Shown here: piece after piece, positions 45,883-58,694 of the stretch | Layout: every line of letters begins with the position of its first letter | Position numbering within the stretch: the first letter of the stretch is position 1 | Source: Chamaecrista fasciculata | Taxonomy: Eukaryota > Streptophyta > Magnoliopsida > Fabales > Fabaceae | DNA length: 64,000 bases | Direction of reading: 5' to 3' | NCBI GenBank assembly: GCA_003254925.1 | Contig: QANZ01032554.1 | Coordinates: forward strand, 4,949-68,948 | The notes under the pieces: generated by a model | Database searches by the model: none | Told to the model about the DNA's origin: nothing | What the model saw: only the letters and a program-made list of their open reading frames with translations | Made by a program: the position numbers and the translations under genes

Positions 45883-48281
45883 TGTTGGGAATTCAAGGGC
45901 GCCTAAGGCAGCGGAAGCATGTAAAATATAAAAATTAAAGAAACAATAAACGCCCAGGTCCAAGAATTCCCGAACGGATCCGCTAGCTGAATTTAAAACT
46001 TTTGGTTAAGTGGTATACCTCAGAGTTTCAATCGCTTTAGTTGAACGGGGCGTTCCCAAGAAGTCCACTTGACGCGTCCTTCCTCCGCCGGTAATCCACA
46101 CGAACAGTTTGGAGATGCCTAGGTGCTAGCCTCCTTCACTTCTCAAGTGAATCCGGAACCTTTATCTACGGGTGTTCTTTTGAATTCAAGAACTCTTCTT
46201 GAATGTCCAAGAACTTGATGGCGCCTTGATCAAGAACTATTCTTGATCCCACACAACCTTCGCACACAATATTAACTCTTAATATTGCGCCACTTTCTCT
46301 CTCTAGGAAAGCTAGGATGCGATTTTCTTTCTCTCTCCTCACCAAGAGAAAATCGAATTTTCTCTCTAAGGAAAAACTAGGCTAGTCGACTTTTCTTATG
46401 TGCATGAGACTCTCACCCTTTTGTGATTTCACTCTCAAGAATCCAATTCTCAAGTTTGTGAATTCTCTCTCTAGACTTAGATCAAAATCGAAATTTTTCT
46501 CTCTCTAGAATTGGCATGTCTAAGTCGACTTATGGCTTGCCTATTTATAGGGTTTGGGGACTTTGATAATTATAATTTTAGGAAAGCCTAAAATCATATA
46601 ATTATCAAACCATAAGATTATGATATCTTAATATCACAATTTTAGGACTTGATTTCCAATTTAAAATATTACCTTAATATTAAAATTGGAATCAAAATGC
46701 AATCTTGGAGAATCAATTTGGAAGATCAAATCTTCCCAAATCTCTCTCTCCCTCCATGCGCCTATCTTCCCCATTTTTGGTGGAATTTAATAAATCAAAA
46801 TAACTAACTAACTCTTAGATAGTTATAACTAATTTGTTATTTTCCAACAATATTGAATTAAAGAATTCCCAGAATATCTTTAAGTCAATCTCACCAAGTC
46901 TCAAACTCTAGATAATTGAATTAAAATATTACATTAATATTTAAATCCAATTGGACCTAAAATTTCGACTTGCCCTATAAGTCATGAATTAAAATATTAC
47001 TTTAATATATTTAATTCATCCATTTGAAATCTAGATCAAATCTCATTTGAATTTCAAATTTCAAGCCATGACTTTAATTAATAAAACATTTTTATTAATT
47101 AAATTCCTTGTATATATGAGGCGCCAACCTCATCCTATTTAGTCCTAATATTAGTGAATTTAATAAATTAATAATTTCCTAACTCTTAGGAACATTATCT
47201 AATTTATAATTCCCCTAATATTATAAATAGGAATATAATTGTAAATAGCCTAATCCAATTATCTATTTAACAATTATCATATATATATATATATATTTGT
47301 CTCACAAATCTAAATATAATATATCTGTAGATAATTAATTCAAGACAAGACTTTATGTCCCACAATAAGTTATGTCTCAAACGGTGTCACAAATGTGACC
47401 CACGAATTAGGGTTAACTCGTGTTCCAGCTTGGCATCTGGTTCCTGCTCGTGTGTGACCCAGCAGGCCCCACGTGAAGTTGGCAGTAAATCATCTCATGA
47501 CTTACAAGTCGAGAGCGGACTCTAGCAAGCCATCACGACTACCCAAAACACGTGAGTTATCGTTTAACCCCTAAACGACTTAACCTTAGTACCATCTTGT
47601 GCAGATCCCTTTTTGTCCTACGATATTTCGGTAAGGATCAGGCATGGGAAAGTCATCCAAAATCCAAACCTCAACTTTCTCGATCTCCTGAGTAAGTCCC
47701 AATATCCAGTGTGGCCACACATTCCCTTGGACAGACTCGTCGAGGGGCCCAGTTAAATATCTCCCATCTCTATGAGGGACAAAATTCCATCTTGGTCAAC
47801 CACATTCCTCAGCACGACAATCAACCAAACCCGTACTCAGCCCTTATGGCTACCCTGTTACGGATAACGTTAGACTAAGCCAAAGCTTGACAACTGTAAT
47901 GCCGGAATAGTCAAGACCTCAGGTCTAAGGGCATCATGACAGATTGTACAGGAGAGACCAGCTAATGACTGAACCCATGCAGAACTCTCCGGGTCGGTCC
48001 AGCAATTTGTAACTCTTACATAATTGCACCATGACTCTCGTCCCAGCATCTAGTGCGTGCATCTCCATGCACCGAGGTCATGCTGGTCTTGGTTCAATTC
48101 AAGTTCCCACTCGAATGAGCGACCAGGGACAGTTTAGATTAACTATCTCATAATTAATCATGGACTGTTATCATAGTAAACATGCTAATAATATGATAAC
48201 CATTAATTTATCTCCATAAATTAATTGATATGTTCCCAACATATCTAAAGGATGATTGACCCTAGGGCACAATCTCCATCA
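45883..48281 (-). repeat. E7 left LTR, 2399 bp
   Basis: The LTR is TGTTGGGAATTCAAGG...CTCCATCA. It is the 3' LTR of the left unit, followed by the polypurine tract complement. A reverse TATA box is at about 46541-46550. Confidence 0.93.
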
Positions 48282-50593
48282 AACTCCCACTTGCACTAGG
48301 TACAATCATTAATCAAACTGTTTCTAACTCTTAGAAACATCCATTAATGTGCGTCTAATTCCCAATTGACGTTACATGTTTTCATGTAAACCTGTGGTGG
48401 GGTTTAGCAAGAGGACTGGCAGAATCCTCGACTGCTACTTTTACATATCTTAGTATCACCATCTTGAGGTGATCTTGTCTGAGTACATCACTGTCGGAAT
48501 GTCAGTGGGGAAACTCTTTCCCGGCTTGGCGTCTTCCTGTCTCACAGGATGACCTTTGAGCATACTACAGACTCTAGTTTTTACAGCCCACGTCCCACGT
48601 GACTAACCCATTCTTGCAGAATCAGCGATCGCATTCCGCTTGGAACCATTCCAACTTACGATCTCTACTGTTCAGGGAATACATTCTCATTACTGCGATC
48701 AATCTTGGTTGGTTCGAATAATGGGCTTCTTGTGTAACCACCTTACACATTATTCTTCCATGTACCAAGAATCTGCCTTTAGTGCTTCTCAAGTACTAAG
48801 GACTTTTATGATAGCCTTCCAGTGAGCCTCAACAGGGTCACAGCTTATCATATACAGGGCAAACTATATATTGAGTCTAGTACAGCATGATGGATCCTAT
48901 TGCCAAAGCACATGGGATGCCACTCATGTGTCTTTGCTCATCACGTGTTTCAGGAAACACTGATTCTTGCAAAAGACTAATCTCTTTGATTCATCACCAT
49001 GAATCCCTTCTTGAAGTCTCTCATACTAAACTCTTTAGTATCTTATTCAAGAATGTACTTCTTGACTCAATTCTAAGAAGCTCCTCTGAGAACTATCTCA
49101 TAGATCCCAGCTTCTTATCCTTCATTGAAAGTGATTAATATCTCTAAGATTCTCAATCTCAGGGATAGTAATACAGCTTTCAACTAGCTACATGTGCATG
49201 ACACATAGCACCATGATTGCAATTGTGCTCCCACTAACCTTCTTGTAAACATAGGACCCATCTAGGTTTTGCATGAAGCCAAACTCCTTTGGTGTTTTCA
49301 TCAAAACAAAGATTAAAGATTCTTGACAGGTGGCGGGCTCACCACGCTCCTAGAGCAACACATCCCTGCTCTCAATGACCAAAGATCCCCATCTTTGAAA
49401 TTGAGAACGTGTTCTGTCAGAACTTCGTTGTCCTTATGTTTTAGAGTAGCTTCCACAACTCTTGCGGATCTTCTCTAGTTTTCGTCTGTGCCTCTGATTT
49501 GTTTTGTGGATCTTGAACTCTTCAAGATTCATTTTACTCCCACTGTTTCTTTTGGAAACAACGAATCCCTTTCTAAAAGGTATCCTCCCCTGACTACAAA
49601 CTCTTTGTGGTCAGATGGGTAGTAGACTTGATATCCCTTCTTAGGGTATCCAACAAACTCGTAACGAGACATTAAGAGACTCCTTTCATTCCATATCTCA
49701 TATGGTGTTCTCCAGACGAAACGGCTTAGTGTGAAGTCAACAGCTTCTAGAGCACACCCCTTGAGGTTGGTATAAGATCAATTATCTTAGATCAAACCTT
49801 ATCTAATAGGGTTTGACATCTTTTCTTAAAACACCATCCACCATGGGGTCTTAAGGAAGAGTGAGTTGTGAGACTCTCTCACAGCTTCTAAGACGTTTAG
49901 CAAAGTTTTTGACTCAAATCCTAGTCCTTTGATCCAATCGAAGGTTCCAGATTTTGTTGTCTAGTTAATTTTCTACTTCGTTTTGAAATCTCTATTTCAA
50001 AGAACTCTAACTTGTGTTTCAAAGGATAGCCGTAGATCTAACCTTTGAAGCATACAGTGAGAGTTTATTACTTTTAGCTTAAATACTTACGGGTCTACAT
50101 ACATCAACCATGTATGATCTCCACTAAGTTTAGACTTTCCTATAAAGGAAAAATCCCTTGTTATCTTTCCATTTTAAACAAGACTTGCAAGCATCACATG
50201 ATTCCAAATCATGAAGCTTCAAGGTGGTTCTTGTTTGTATGGCCTAAACAACAATTGCCAAAAGTTTGTATCGATGTTATAAATATTGTTATTGTTCTAA
50301 TTTAAATATAATGAGTACCTTTGCAAATCACATAAGCAAATAAACATTTATTTAAAATAGAAACCATTCTTCAATGTTTACACAAAAATCTACCTTATCT
50401 AATAAGGAGAAAAACCAATGTTTAAACATTCAAAGAATAATAACAAAACTAGCCCAAAGAGGGCGATCCAAGCTCGCATGTTCCTTCAGTAGCAACGGCA
50501 GCAACATTTGCTCCACTGTCCACATCTAGGTCCATCTCGCTTCCGTCCTTGTTTTCTACCGTCTCTGAAGACCCTGCACATCAAATGTGAGAA
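48282..50593 (-). pseudogene. Relic pol of E7 left unit
   Basis: Short matches to copia RNase H, reverse transcriptase and integrase appear in the expected order on the minus strand. The region is shorter than the pol of E3 and has many breaks. Frames of the other strand (for example 48887-49138) are not genes. Confidence 0.75.
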
Positions 50594-51484
50594 TCACATG
50601 TGTATCCAATACTCAAGTGATTTAAGTAGAAAAACAGAACACTTTATAACATAGATACCTGAAGTAGAGGCTTTAACGCACTTCTGCTTCTTTTGATCTT
50701 CCCAGTAGTATTTGCACTTTCTCATCGCGTGTCCTGACACTTGACAGAAAGAACAGAATACTTCCTCTGAGGGCTTTGCCTTCTTGGCAGGAGATTGAGG
50801 GTCGTCCTCTGGCTTGGTCTCACCATCCAGCTCGATTCCCTTTCCCTTTTCTTTGCCCTTCTTCTTCCTTTCCCTTTTCTGGATCATGGATGCCTCAACA
50901 GACTTGAGCATCCCATGCAACTCAGAAACTGTTTTCTCTGTTCCTCTCCTTAAGAAGCTTTTAATAAATGGGTTATAGCTCTCAGGAAGTGAGCACAGGA
51001 TTACTCCAGTGGCAAACTCTTGTGGAAGAGGAAAACCGAGCCTATCAAGGTGATCTATATACCCTCTCATCCTCATGACATGGTAATGGACAGATTCACC
51101 TTCAGCCATTTTGCAAGACACGAGAGCTTTGTTAGTCTCATATCTATCTTGTCTGATTTGGTAGCTAAACATTTCCTTGAGACGAGTTATCATCTCATAT
51201 GCCATCAATTGATCCAAGCCCTCATGCAGCTCAGGGATCATTGTGTCTACCATCAGACAAGAGACCTCCAGCGAGTCATCGAAGTGCTTCTCCCAAGCCC
51301 TCCACTCTGCTCCTGGAGCGCCCTTGGCAGGCTCATTGGGAATAGGCCTGTCCAGAACATACAGCCTCCTCTCTTGGGTGAGAACTATTCTCAGATTACG
51401 AAACCAATCGAGGAAATTTGTTCTGGTCAGCTTATCCTTCTCAAGGATAGGTCGCAGTGAAAATGATGAACTTTCTTTTGCCAT
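50594..51484 (-). CDS. Gag of E7 left unit, 296 codons
   Basis: An open gag frame starts MAKESSSFSLRPILEKDKL just inside the leader. It keeps the gag blocks seen in E3 (LRIVLTQER, GYIDHLDRLGFP, VSELHGMLKSVEAS). A Lys-rich stretch (about 203-216) is followed by a complete CCHC zinc knuckle, Cys244, Cys247, His252 and Cys257. It differs from the E1/E3 gag at about half the positions by eye and so defines a second subfamily. Confidence 0.88.
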   Translation of the reverse strand: MAKESSSFSLRPILEKDKLTRTNFLDWFRNLRIVLTQERRLYVLDRPIPNEPAKGAPGAEWRAWEKHFDDSLEVSCLMVDTMIPELHEGLDQLMAYEMITRLKEMFSYQIRQDRYETNKALVSCKMAEGESVHYHVMRMRGYIDHLDRLGFPLPQEFATGVILCSLPESYNPFIKSFLRRGTEKTVSELHGMLKSVEASMIQKRERKKKGKEKGKGIELDGETKPEDDPQSPAKKAKPSEEVFCSFCQVSGHAMRKCKYYWEDQKKQKCVKASTSGIYVIKCSVFLLKSLEYWIHM

Positions 51485-51489
51485 TTTTG

Positions 51490-53035
51490 ATTCTACAATT
51501 TTAAGATATGAAAATTTATTAGCAGATTAAAATACTTCCACTATTTTATAAAACTCAGTGAAATTTATTATTAGTGGCTAAGATCCATATTTCACCAAAA
51601 TTTACCGTCGCGGAGGCGATCATGCACCTTTTGGTTATTTAGGTAGGTAACTCTTACCAATCACATCTCATGTGACTCTTAGATCCTTATGGGACTGTAT
51701 CATCTTATGATACTTATTATGGCATGTTTATCCCATCTAATGCCTTGAGGTCCAAAACCGTTTTGATAACCCCATTAAGTCACACGGTAAAACATGTGAA
51801 TGGCTAAATTCAAGGTAACGAGGCCAAGGCCCAACCCTATATCGTCAAGGCCCAACTGCCATACGTGTCGCGGAGGCGATCACCGTATCCAAAGAACCAA
51901 GATTTCAATAGGCGTTATATTTGAAAATCCCACTCACCCTTGTCTCCTCAAGGTCAAGGCAGATACGTGTCGCGGAGGCGATCACCGCTCCACGATGAAC
52001 AAGATTTTGACAAGGTGTTTTAGCGATGGCATTAAGACTTAAGATTTTCTAAAAGAGTTTGATTTTAGTTAAAATATTCCGATTTAATTGTTTAATTCTA
52101 AAACTCCCTTTTAAAATTAAACGAGTCATGCAACCATGTTTATTTTCCCCATGTATCTCATACATATAAACATGTGTCTGGATTTTGTATCTCATACAAA
52201 TCCCACGCTCGTATCGTATACGTGGCTATAGCGCATTGTTGATTAAAGCATGTTAAAATCGCACCTAAGCATACATCTAGCGCATCTCATACATCTAAAT
52301 GCAATGCAACACACCGTGTTCAGATATGGCTCATCTACCCTAGAATTCTCCCAAGCCAATGAGAGAACTTTTTCTAAAAGAAAAATAAAATTACAAGTGA
52401 ATAAACCCCAGTTGCATTGAGGTATAAACAGAAAGTAAAATTACATAAGAGTAGAGGGAGACGACACGCAGGCCGTATTTACCAAAATAAACCTCCTAGA
52501 GCCATATCCAACACCACACATTCAAATATGAACAATTCATATAAAACATGTCAAACACGGTAACTAAACACACATATTTAAAACTCTTTTAAAAGTGTGT
52601 TTAATTTTAGGGTTGTGCAATTTTAACATGCCTTTTCCTGAAATTTAGGCCTATTATCAATAATTATAAAATTCAAGAATCCAATCCAAGAATTTCGAAT
52701 TATTGACCCATAATTTATAAAATTCCAAATTTTAATAAATTTAAACCATCTTTATAATATTATAATTAAAACACTTTTAATTATAATATGTATAAAGATT
52801 TCAACTTAGGCCCAAAAATTCAAGAAAATTATCCAAATCAATCTCATTGATTTATTTATATATCTCATACATAATTTTGCACATTAGTTTGTAAAATCGA
52901 CTTTAGCCAAAATTTGATCGGTGAATTTCGTGAAACTAAAACTTGTGATTGAAAGCGGTAAACACACAAACTTCATACATCTCATGTACAAACAAACAGT
53001 TTTAAATCCAAGAACTAGCCTGGCTCTGATACCAC
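51490..53035 (-). other. Leader of E7 left unit with hairpin repeats and primer site
   Basis: The long untranslated leader has three reverse copies of the hairpin motif (TCGCGGAGGCGATCA at about 51607, 51868 and 51972). The primer-binding site complement is at 53021-53034. An internal stretch around 52200-52560 matches the leaders of E1 and E2. Confidence 0.8.
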
Positions 53036-55476
53036 TGTTGGGAATTCAAGGGCGCCTAAGGCAGCGGAAGCATGTAAAATATAAAAATTAAAGAAACAAT
53101 AAACGCCCAGGTCCAAGAATTCCCGAACGGATCCGCTAGCTGAATTTAAAACTTTTGGTTAAGTGGTACACCTCAGAGTTTCAATCGCTTTAGTTGAACG
53201 GGGCGTTCCCAAGAAGTCCACTTGACGCGTCCTTCCTCCGCCGGTAATCCACACGAACAGTTTGGAGATGCCTAGGTGCTAGCCTCCTTCACTTCTCAAG
53301 TGAATCCGGAACCTTTATCTACGGGTGTTCTTTTGAATTCAAGAACTCTTCTTGAATGTCCAAGAACTTGATGGCGCCTTGATCAAGAACTATTCTTGAT
53401 CCCACACAACCTACACACACAATATTAACTCTTAATATTGCGCCACTTTCTCTCTCTAGGAAAGCTAGGATGCGATTTTCTTTCTCTCTCCTCACCAAGA
53501 GAAAATCGAATTTTCTCTCTAAGGAAAAATTGGGCTTAGTCGACTTTCACTCAATGTGCATGAGGCTCTCACCTTTTGTGATTTCACTCTCAAGAATCTA
53601 ATTCTCAAGTTTGTGAATTCTCTCTCTAACCTAGATGAAAATCGAAATTCTCTCTCTAGATTTAGATCCACTCACTTATCAAAGAATCCAATTCTTCTCT
53701 AAGTCACTTATGAAAGTCGACCTAGGCTTGCCTATTTATAGGGTTTGGGGATTTTGATAATTATAATTTTAGGAAGGCCTAAAATTATATAATTATCAAA
53801 TTATAATATTATGATATCTTAATATCATAATTTTAGGACTTGATTTCCAATTTAAAATATTACCTTAATATTAAAATTGGAATCAAAATGCAATCTTGGA
53901 GAATCAATTTGGAAGATCAAATCTTCCCAAATCTCTCTCTCCTCATGCGCCAACTTCTCCCCCCTTTTTGTTGGAATTTAATAAATCAAAATAACTAACT
54001 AACTCTTAGATAGTTATAACTAATTTGTTATTTTCCAACAATATTGAATTAAAGAATTCCCAGAATATCTTTAAGTCAATCTCACCAAGTCTCAAACTCT
54101 AGATAATTGAATTAAAATATTACATTAATATTTTAAATCCAATGGGCCTAGAATTTCGACTTGCCCTATAAATCATGAATTAAAATATTACTTTAATATA
54201 TTTAATTCATCCATTTGAAATCTAGATCAAATCTCATTTGAATTTCAAATTTCAAGCCATGACTTTAATTAATAAAACATTTTTATTAATTAAATCCCTT
54301 GTATATATGAGGCGCCAACCTCATCCTATTTAGACCTAATATTAGTGAATTTAATAAATTAATAATTTCCTAACTCTTAGGAACATTATCTAATTTATAA
54401 TTCCCCTAATATTATAAATAGGAATATAATTGTAAATAGCCTAATCCAATTATCTATTTAACAATTATTATATATATATATATATTTAAATTTGTCTCAC
54501 AAATCTAAATATAATATATCTGTAGATAATTAATTCAAGACAAGACTTTATGTCCCACAATAAGTTATGTCTCAAACGGTGTCACAAATGTGACCCACGA
54601 ATTAGGGTTAACTCGTGTTCCAGCTTGGCATCTGGTTCCTGCTCGTGTGTGACCCAGCAGGCCCCACGTGAAGTTGGCAGTAAATCATCTCATGACTTAC
54701 AAGTCGAGAGCGGACTCTAGCAAGCCATCACGACTACCCAAGACACGTGAGTTATCGTTCTAACCCATAAACGACTTAACCTTAGTACTATCATGTTCAG
54801 ATCCCTTTTTGTCCTACGATATTTCGGTAAGGATTAGGCATGGGAATGTCATCCAAAATCCAAACCTCAACTTTCTCGATCTCCTGAGTAAGTCCCAAAA
54901 TCCAGTGTGGCCACACATTCCCTTGGACAGACTCGTCGAGGGGCCCAGTTAAATATCTCCCATCTCTATGAGGGACAAAATTCCATCTTGGTCAACCACA
55001 TTCCTCAGCACGACAATCAACCAAACCCGTACTCAGCCCTTATGGCTACCCTGTTACGGATAACGTTAGACTAAGCCAAAGCTTGACAACTGTAATGCCG
55101 GAATAGTCAAGACCTCAGGTCTAAGGGCATCATGACAGATTGTACAGGAGAGACTAGCTAATGACTGAACCCATGCAGGACTCTCCGGGTCGGTCCAGCA
55201 ACTTGTAACTCTTACATAATTGCACCATGACTCTCGTCCCAGCATCTAGTGCGTGCATCTCATGCACCGAGGTCATGCTGGTCTTGGTTCAATTCAAGCT
55301 CCCACTCGAATGAGCGACCAGGGACTGTTTAGATTAACTATCTCATAATTAATCATGGACTGTTATCATAGTAAACATGCTAATAATATGATAACCATTA
55401 ATTTATCTCCATAAATTAATTGATATGTTCCCAACATATCTAAAGGATGATTGACCCTAGGGCACAATCTCCATCA
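53036..55476 (-). repeat. E7 middle LTR, 2441 bp, mosaic
   Basis: It serves as 5' LTR of the left unit and 3' LTR of the right unit. Its left 600 bp follows the left LTR at variable sites, and the rest follows the right LTR. The switch is near 53640. Confidence 0.9.
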
Positions 55477-57798
55477 AACTCCCACTTGCACTAGGTACAA
55501 TCATTAATCAAACTGTTTCTAACTCTTAGAAACATCCATTAATGTGCGTCTAATTCCCAATTGACGTTACATGTTTTTCATGTAAACCTGTGGTGGGGTT
55601 TAGCAAAAGGACTGGCAGAATCCTCGACTGCTATTTTAACATATCTAAGTATCACCATCTTGATGTGATATTGTTTGAGTACATCGCTGTCGGAATGTCA
55701 GTGGGGAAACTCTTTCCCTGCTTAGATGTCTTCCTGTCTCTCCAGGGTGACCTTCAAGCATACTTCAGACATTAGTTTTACAGTCTACGTCTCACGTGAC
55801 TAACCCATTCTTGTAGAATCAGCGATCGCATTCCGCTTGGAACCATTCCAACTTACGATCTCTACTGTTCAGGGAATACATTTTCATTACTGCGCTTTAA
55901 TCTTGGTTGGTTCGAATAATGGGCTTCTTGTGTAACCACTTTACACATTAATTCTTTCATGTACCAAGAATTTGTCTTTAGTGCTTCTCAAGTACTAAGG
56001 ACTTTAATGATAGCCTTCCAGTGAGCCTCAACAGGGTCACAGCCTATCATATATAGGGCAAATTATATATTGAGTCTAGTACAACATGATGGATCCCTTT
56101 GCCAAAGCACATGGGATGCCACTCATGTGTCGTTGCTCATCATGTGTTTCAGGAAACACTGATTCTTGCAAAGGACTAATTCCTTTGATTCATCGCCATG
56201 AATCACTTCTTGAAGTCTCTCATACTGAACTCTTCAGTATCTTATTCAAGAATGTACTTCTTGACTCAATTCTAAGAAGCTCCTCTGAGAACTATCTCAT
56301 AGATCCCAGCTTCTTATCCTTTATTGAAAGTGATTAATATCTCTAAGATTCTCAATCTCAGGGATAGTAATGTAGCTTTCAACTAGCTACATGTGCTCGA
56401 CATATAGCACCATGATTGCAATTGTGCTCCCACTAACCTTTTGTAAACATAGGACCCATCTAGGTTTTTATGAAGCCAAACCCCTTTGGTGTTTTCATCA
56501 AAACAAAGATTGAAATTTCTGACTGGTGGCGGGCTCACCACGCTCCTAGAGCAACACATTCCTGTTCTTAATGACCAAAGATCCCATCTTTGAAATTGAG
56601 AACGTGTTCTATCAGAACTTCGTTGTCCATATGTTTTAGAGTAGCTTCCACAACTCTTGCGGATCTTTTCTAGTTTTCGTTTGTGCCTCTGATTTGTTTT
56701 ATGGATCTTTGAACTCTTCAAGATTCACTTTTACTCCCACTGTTTCTTTTGGAAACAACGAATCCCTTTCTAAAAGGTATCCTCTCCTGACTACGAACTC
56801 TTTGTGGTCAGATGGGCAGTAAACTCGATATCCCTTCTCAGGGTATCCAAACAAACTCATAATGAGACATTAAGAGATTCCTCTCATTCCATATCTCATA
56901 TGGTGTTCTCCAGACAAAACAGGTTAGTGTGAAGTCAACAGCTTCTAGAGCACACCCCTTGAGGTTGGAGCAAGATCAATTATCTTAGATCAAACCTTAT
57001 CTAATAGGGTTCGACATCTTTTCTTAAAATTCCATCCACTATGGGATTTCAAGGAAGAGTGAGTTGTGAGACTCTCTCACATCTTCTAAGACTTTTAGCA
57101 AAGTTTTTGACTCAAATCTCTATCCTTTGATCCAATCGAAGGTTTTAGATTTTATTGTCTAGTTAATTTTCTACTTCGTTTTGAAATCTCTATTTCAAAG
57201 AACTCTAACTTGTGTTTCAAAGGATAGCCGTAGATCTAATCTTTGAAGCATCTAGCGAGAGTATATAACTTTTAGCTTAAACACTTATGGGTCCACATAC
57301 ATCAACCATGTATGATCGCCATTAAGTCAGATATTCCTTTACTATAAAGGAAAAACCTCTTGTTGTCCTTTCCATTTTAAACAAGACTTGCAAGCATTGC
57401 ATGATTCCAAATCATGAAGCTTCAAGGTGATCCTTGTTTGTATGGCCTAAGCAACAATTGCCAAAAGTTTGTATCAATGTTATAAATATTTGTTATTTAT
57501 TCTAATTTTAAATAAAATGAGTACCTTTGCAAATCTCATAAGCAAATAAACATTTATTCAAAATAGAAACCATTCTTTAATGTTTACACAAAAATCCACC
57601 TTATCTAATAAGGAGAAAAACAATGTTTAAACATCAAAAGAATAATAACAAAACTAGCCCAAAGAGGGCGGCCCAAGCTCGTTTGTCCCCTCAGTAGCAA
57701 CGGCAGCAACCTTTGCTCCATTGTCCACATCTAGGTCCATCTCGCTTCCGTCCTTGCTTTCTACCGTCTCTGAAGACCCTGCACATCAAATGTGAGAA
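55477..57798 (-). pseudogene. Relic pol of E7 right unit
   Basis: This is the counterpart of 48282-50593, closely similar throughout and decayed in much the same way, with many breaks. Small frames on either strand here are not genes. Confidence 0.75.
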
Positions 57799-58689
57799 TC
57801 ACATGTGTATCCAATACTCAAGTGATTTAAGTAGAAAGACAGAACACTTTATAACATAGATACCTGAAGTAGAGGCTTTAACGCACTTCTGCTTCTTTTG
57901 ATCTTCCCAGTAGTATTTGCACTTTCTCATCGCGTGTCCTGACACTTGACAGAAAGAACAGAATACTTCCTCTGAGGGCTTTGCCTTCTTGGCAGGAGAT
58001 TGAGGGTCGTCCTCTGGCTTGGTCTCACCATCCAGCACGATTCCCTTTCCCTTGTCTTTGCCCTTCTTCTTCCTTTCCCTTTTCTGGATCATGGATGCCT
58101 CAACAGACTTGAGCATCCCATGCAACTCAGAAACTGTTTTCTCTGTTCCCCTCCTTAAGAAGCTTTTAATAAATGGGTTATAGCTCTCAGGAAGTGAGCA
58201 CAGGATTACTCCAGTGGCAAACTCTTGTGGAAGAGGAAAACCCAGCCTATCAAGGTGATCTATATACCCTCTCATCCTCATGACATGGTAATGGACAGAT
58301 TCACCTTCAGCCATTTTGCAAGACACGAGAGCTTTGTTGGTCTCATATCTATCTTGTCTGATTTGGTAGCTAAACATTTCCTTGAGACGAGTTATCATCT
58401 CATATGCCATCAATTGATCCAAGCCCTCATGCAGCTCAGGGATCATTGTGTCTACCATCAGACAAGAGACCTCCAGCGAGTCATCGAAGTGCTTCTCCCA
58501 AGCCCTCCACTCTGCTCCTGGAGCGCCCTTGGCAGGCTCATTGGGAATAGGCCTGTCCAGAACATAGAGCCTCCTCTCTTGGGTGAGAACTATTCTCAGA
58601 TTACGAAACCAATCGAGGAAGTTTGTTCTGGTCAGCTTATCCTTCTCAAGGATAGGTCGCAGTGAAAATGATGAACTATCGTTTGCCAT
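57799..58689 (-). CDS. Gag of E7 right unit, 296 codons
   Basis: Nearly identical to the gag at 50594-51484, differing at only a few residues (for example MANDSSS against MAKESSS at the start). The zinc knuckle CSFCQVSGHAMRKC is complete. The frame stays open further upstream to 58746, but the start at 58689 matches the other gag starts and the leader boundary. Confidence 0.88.
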   Translation of the reverse strand: MANDSSSFSLRPILEKDKLTRTNFLDWFRNLRIVLTQERRLYVLDRPIPNEPAKGAPGAEWRAWEKHFDDSLEVSCLMVDTMIPELHEGLDQLMAYEMITRLKEMFSYQIRQDRYETNKALVSCKMAEGESVHYHVMRMRGYIDHLDRLGFPLPQEFATGVILCSLPESYNPFIKSFLRRGTEKTVSELHGMLKSVEASMIQKRERKKKGKDKGKGIVLDGETKPEDDPQSPAKKAKPSEEVFCSFCQVSGHAMRKCKYYWEDQKKQKCVKASTSGIYVIKCSVFLLKSLEYWIHM

Positions 58690-58694
58690 TTTTG

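Noticed and set aside
48887-49138. Plus-strand 83-codon frames at 48887 and 56086
   Set aside because: They are antisense shadows of the decayed copia pol and appear twice only because the unit is duplicated.
51605-51990. CRISPR-like or satellite array from the repeated hairpin motif
   Set aside because: Only three copies at uneven spacing with unrelated lengths between them, inside a retrotransposon leader of a plant.
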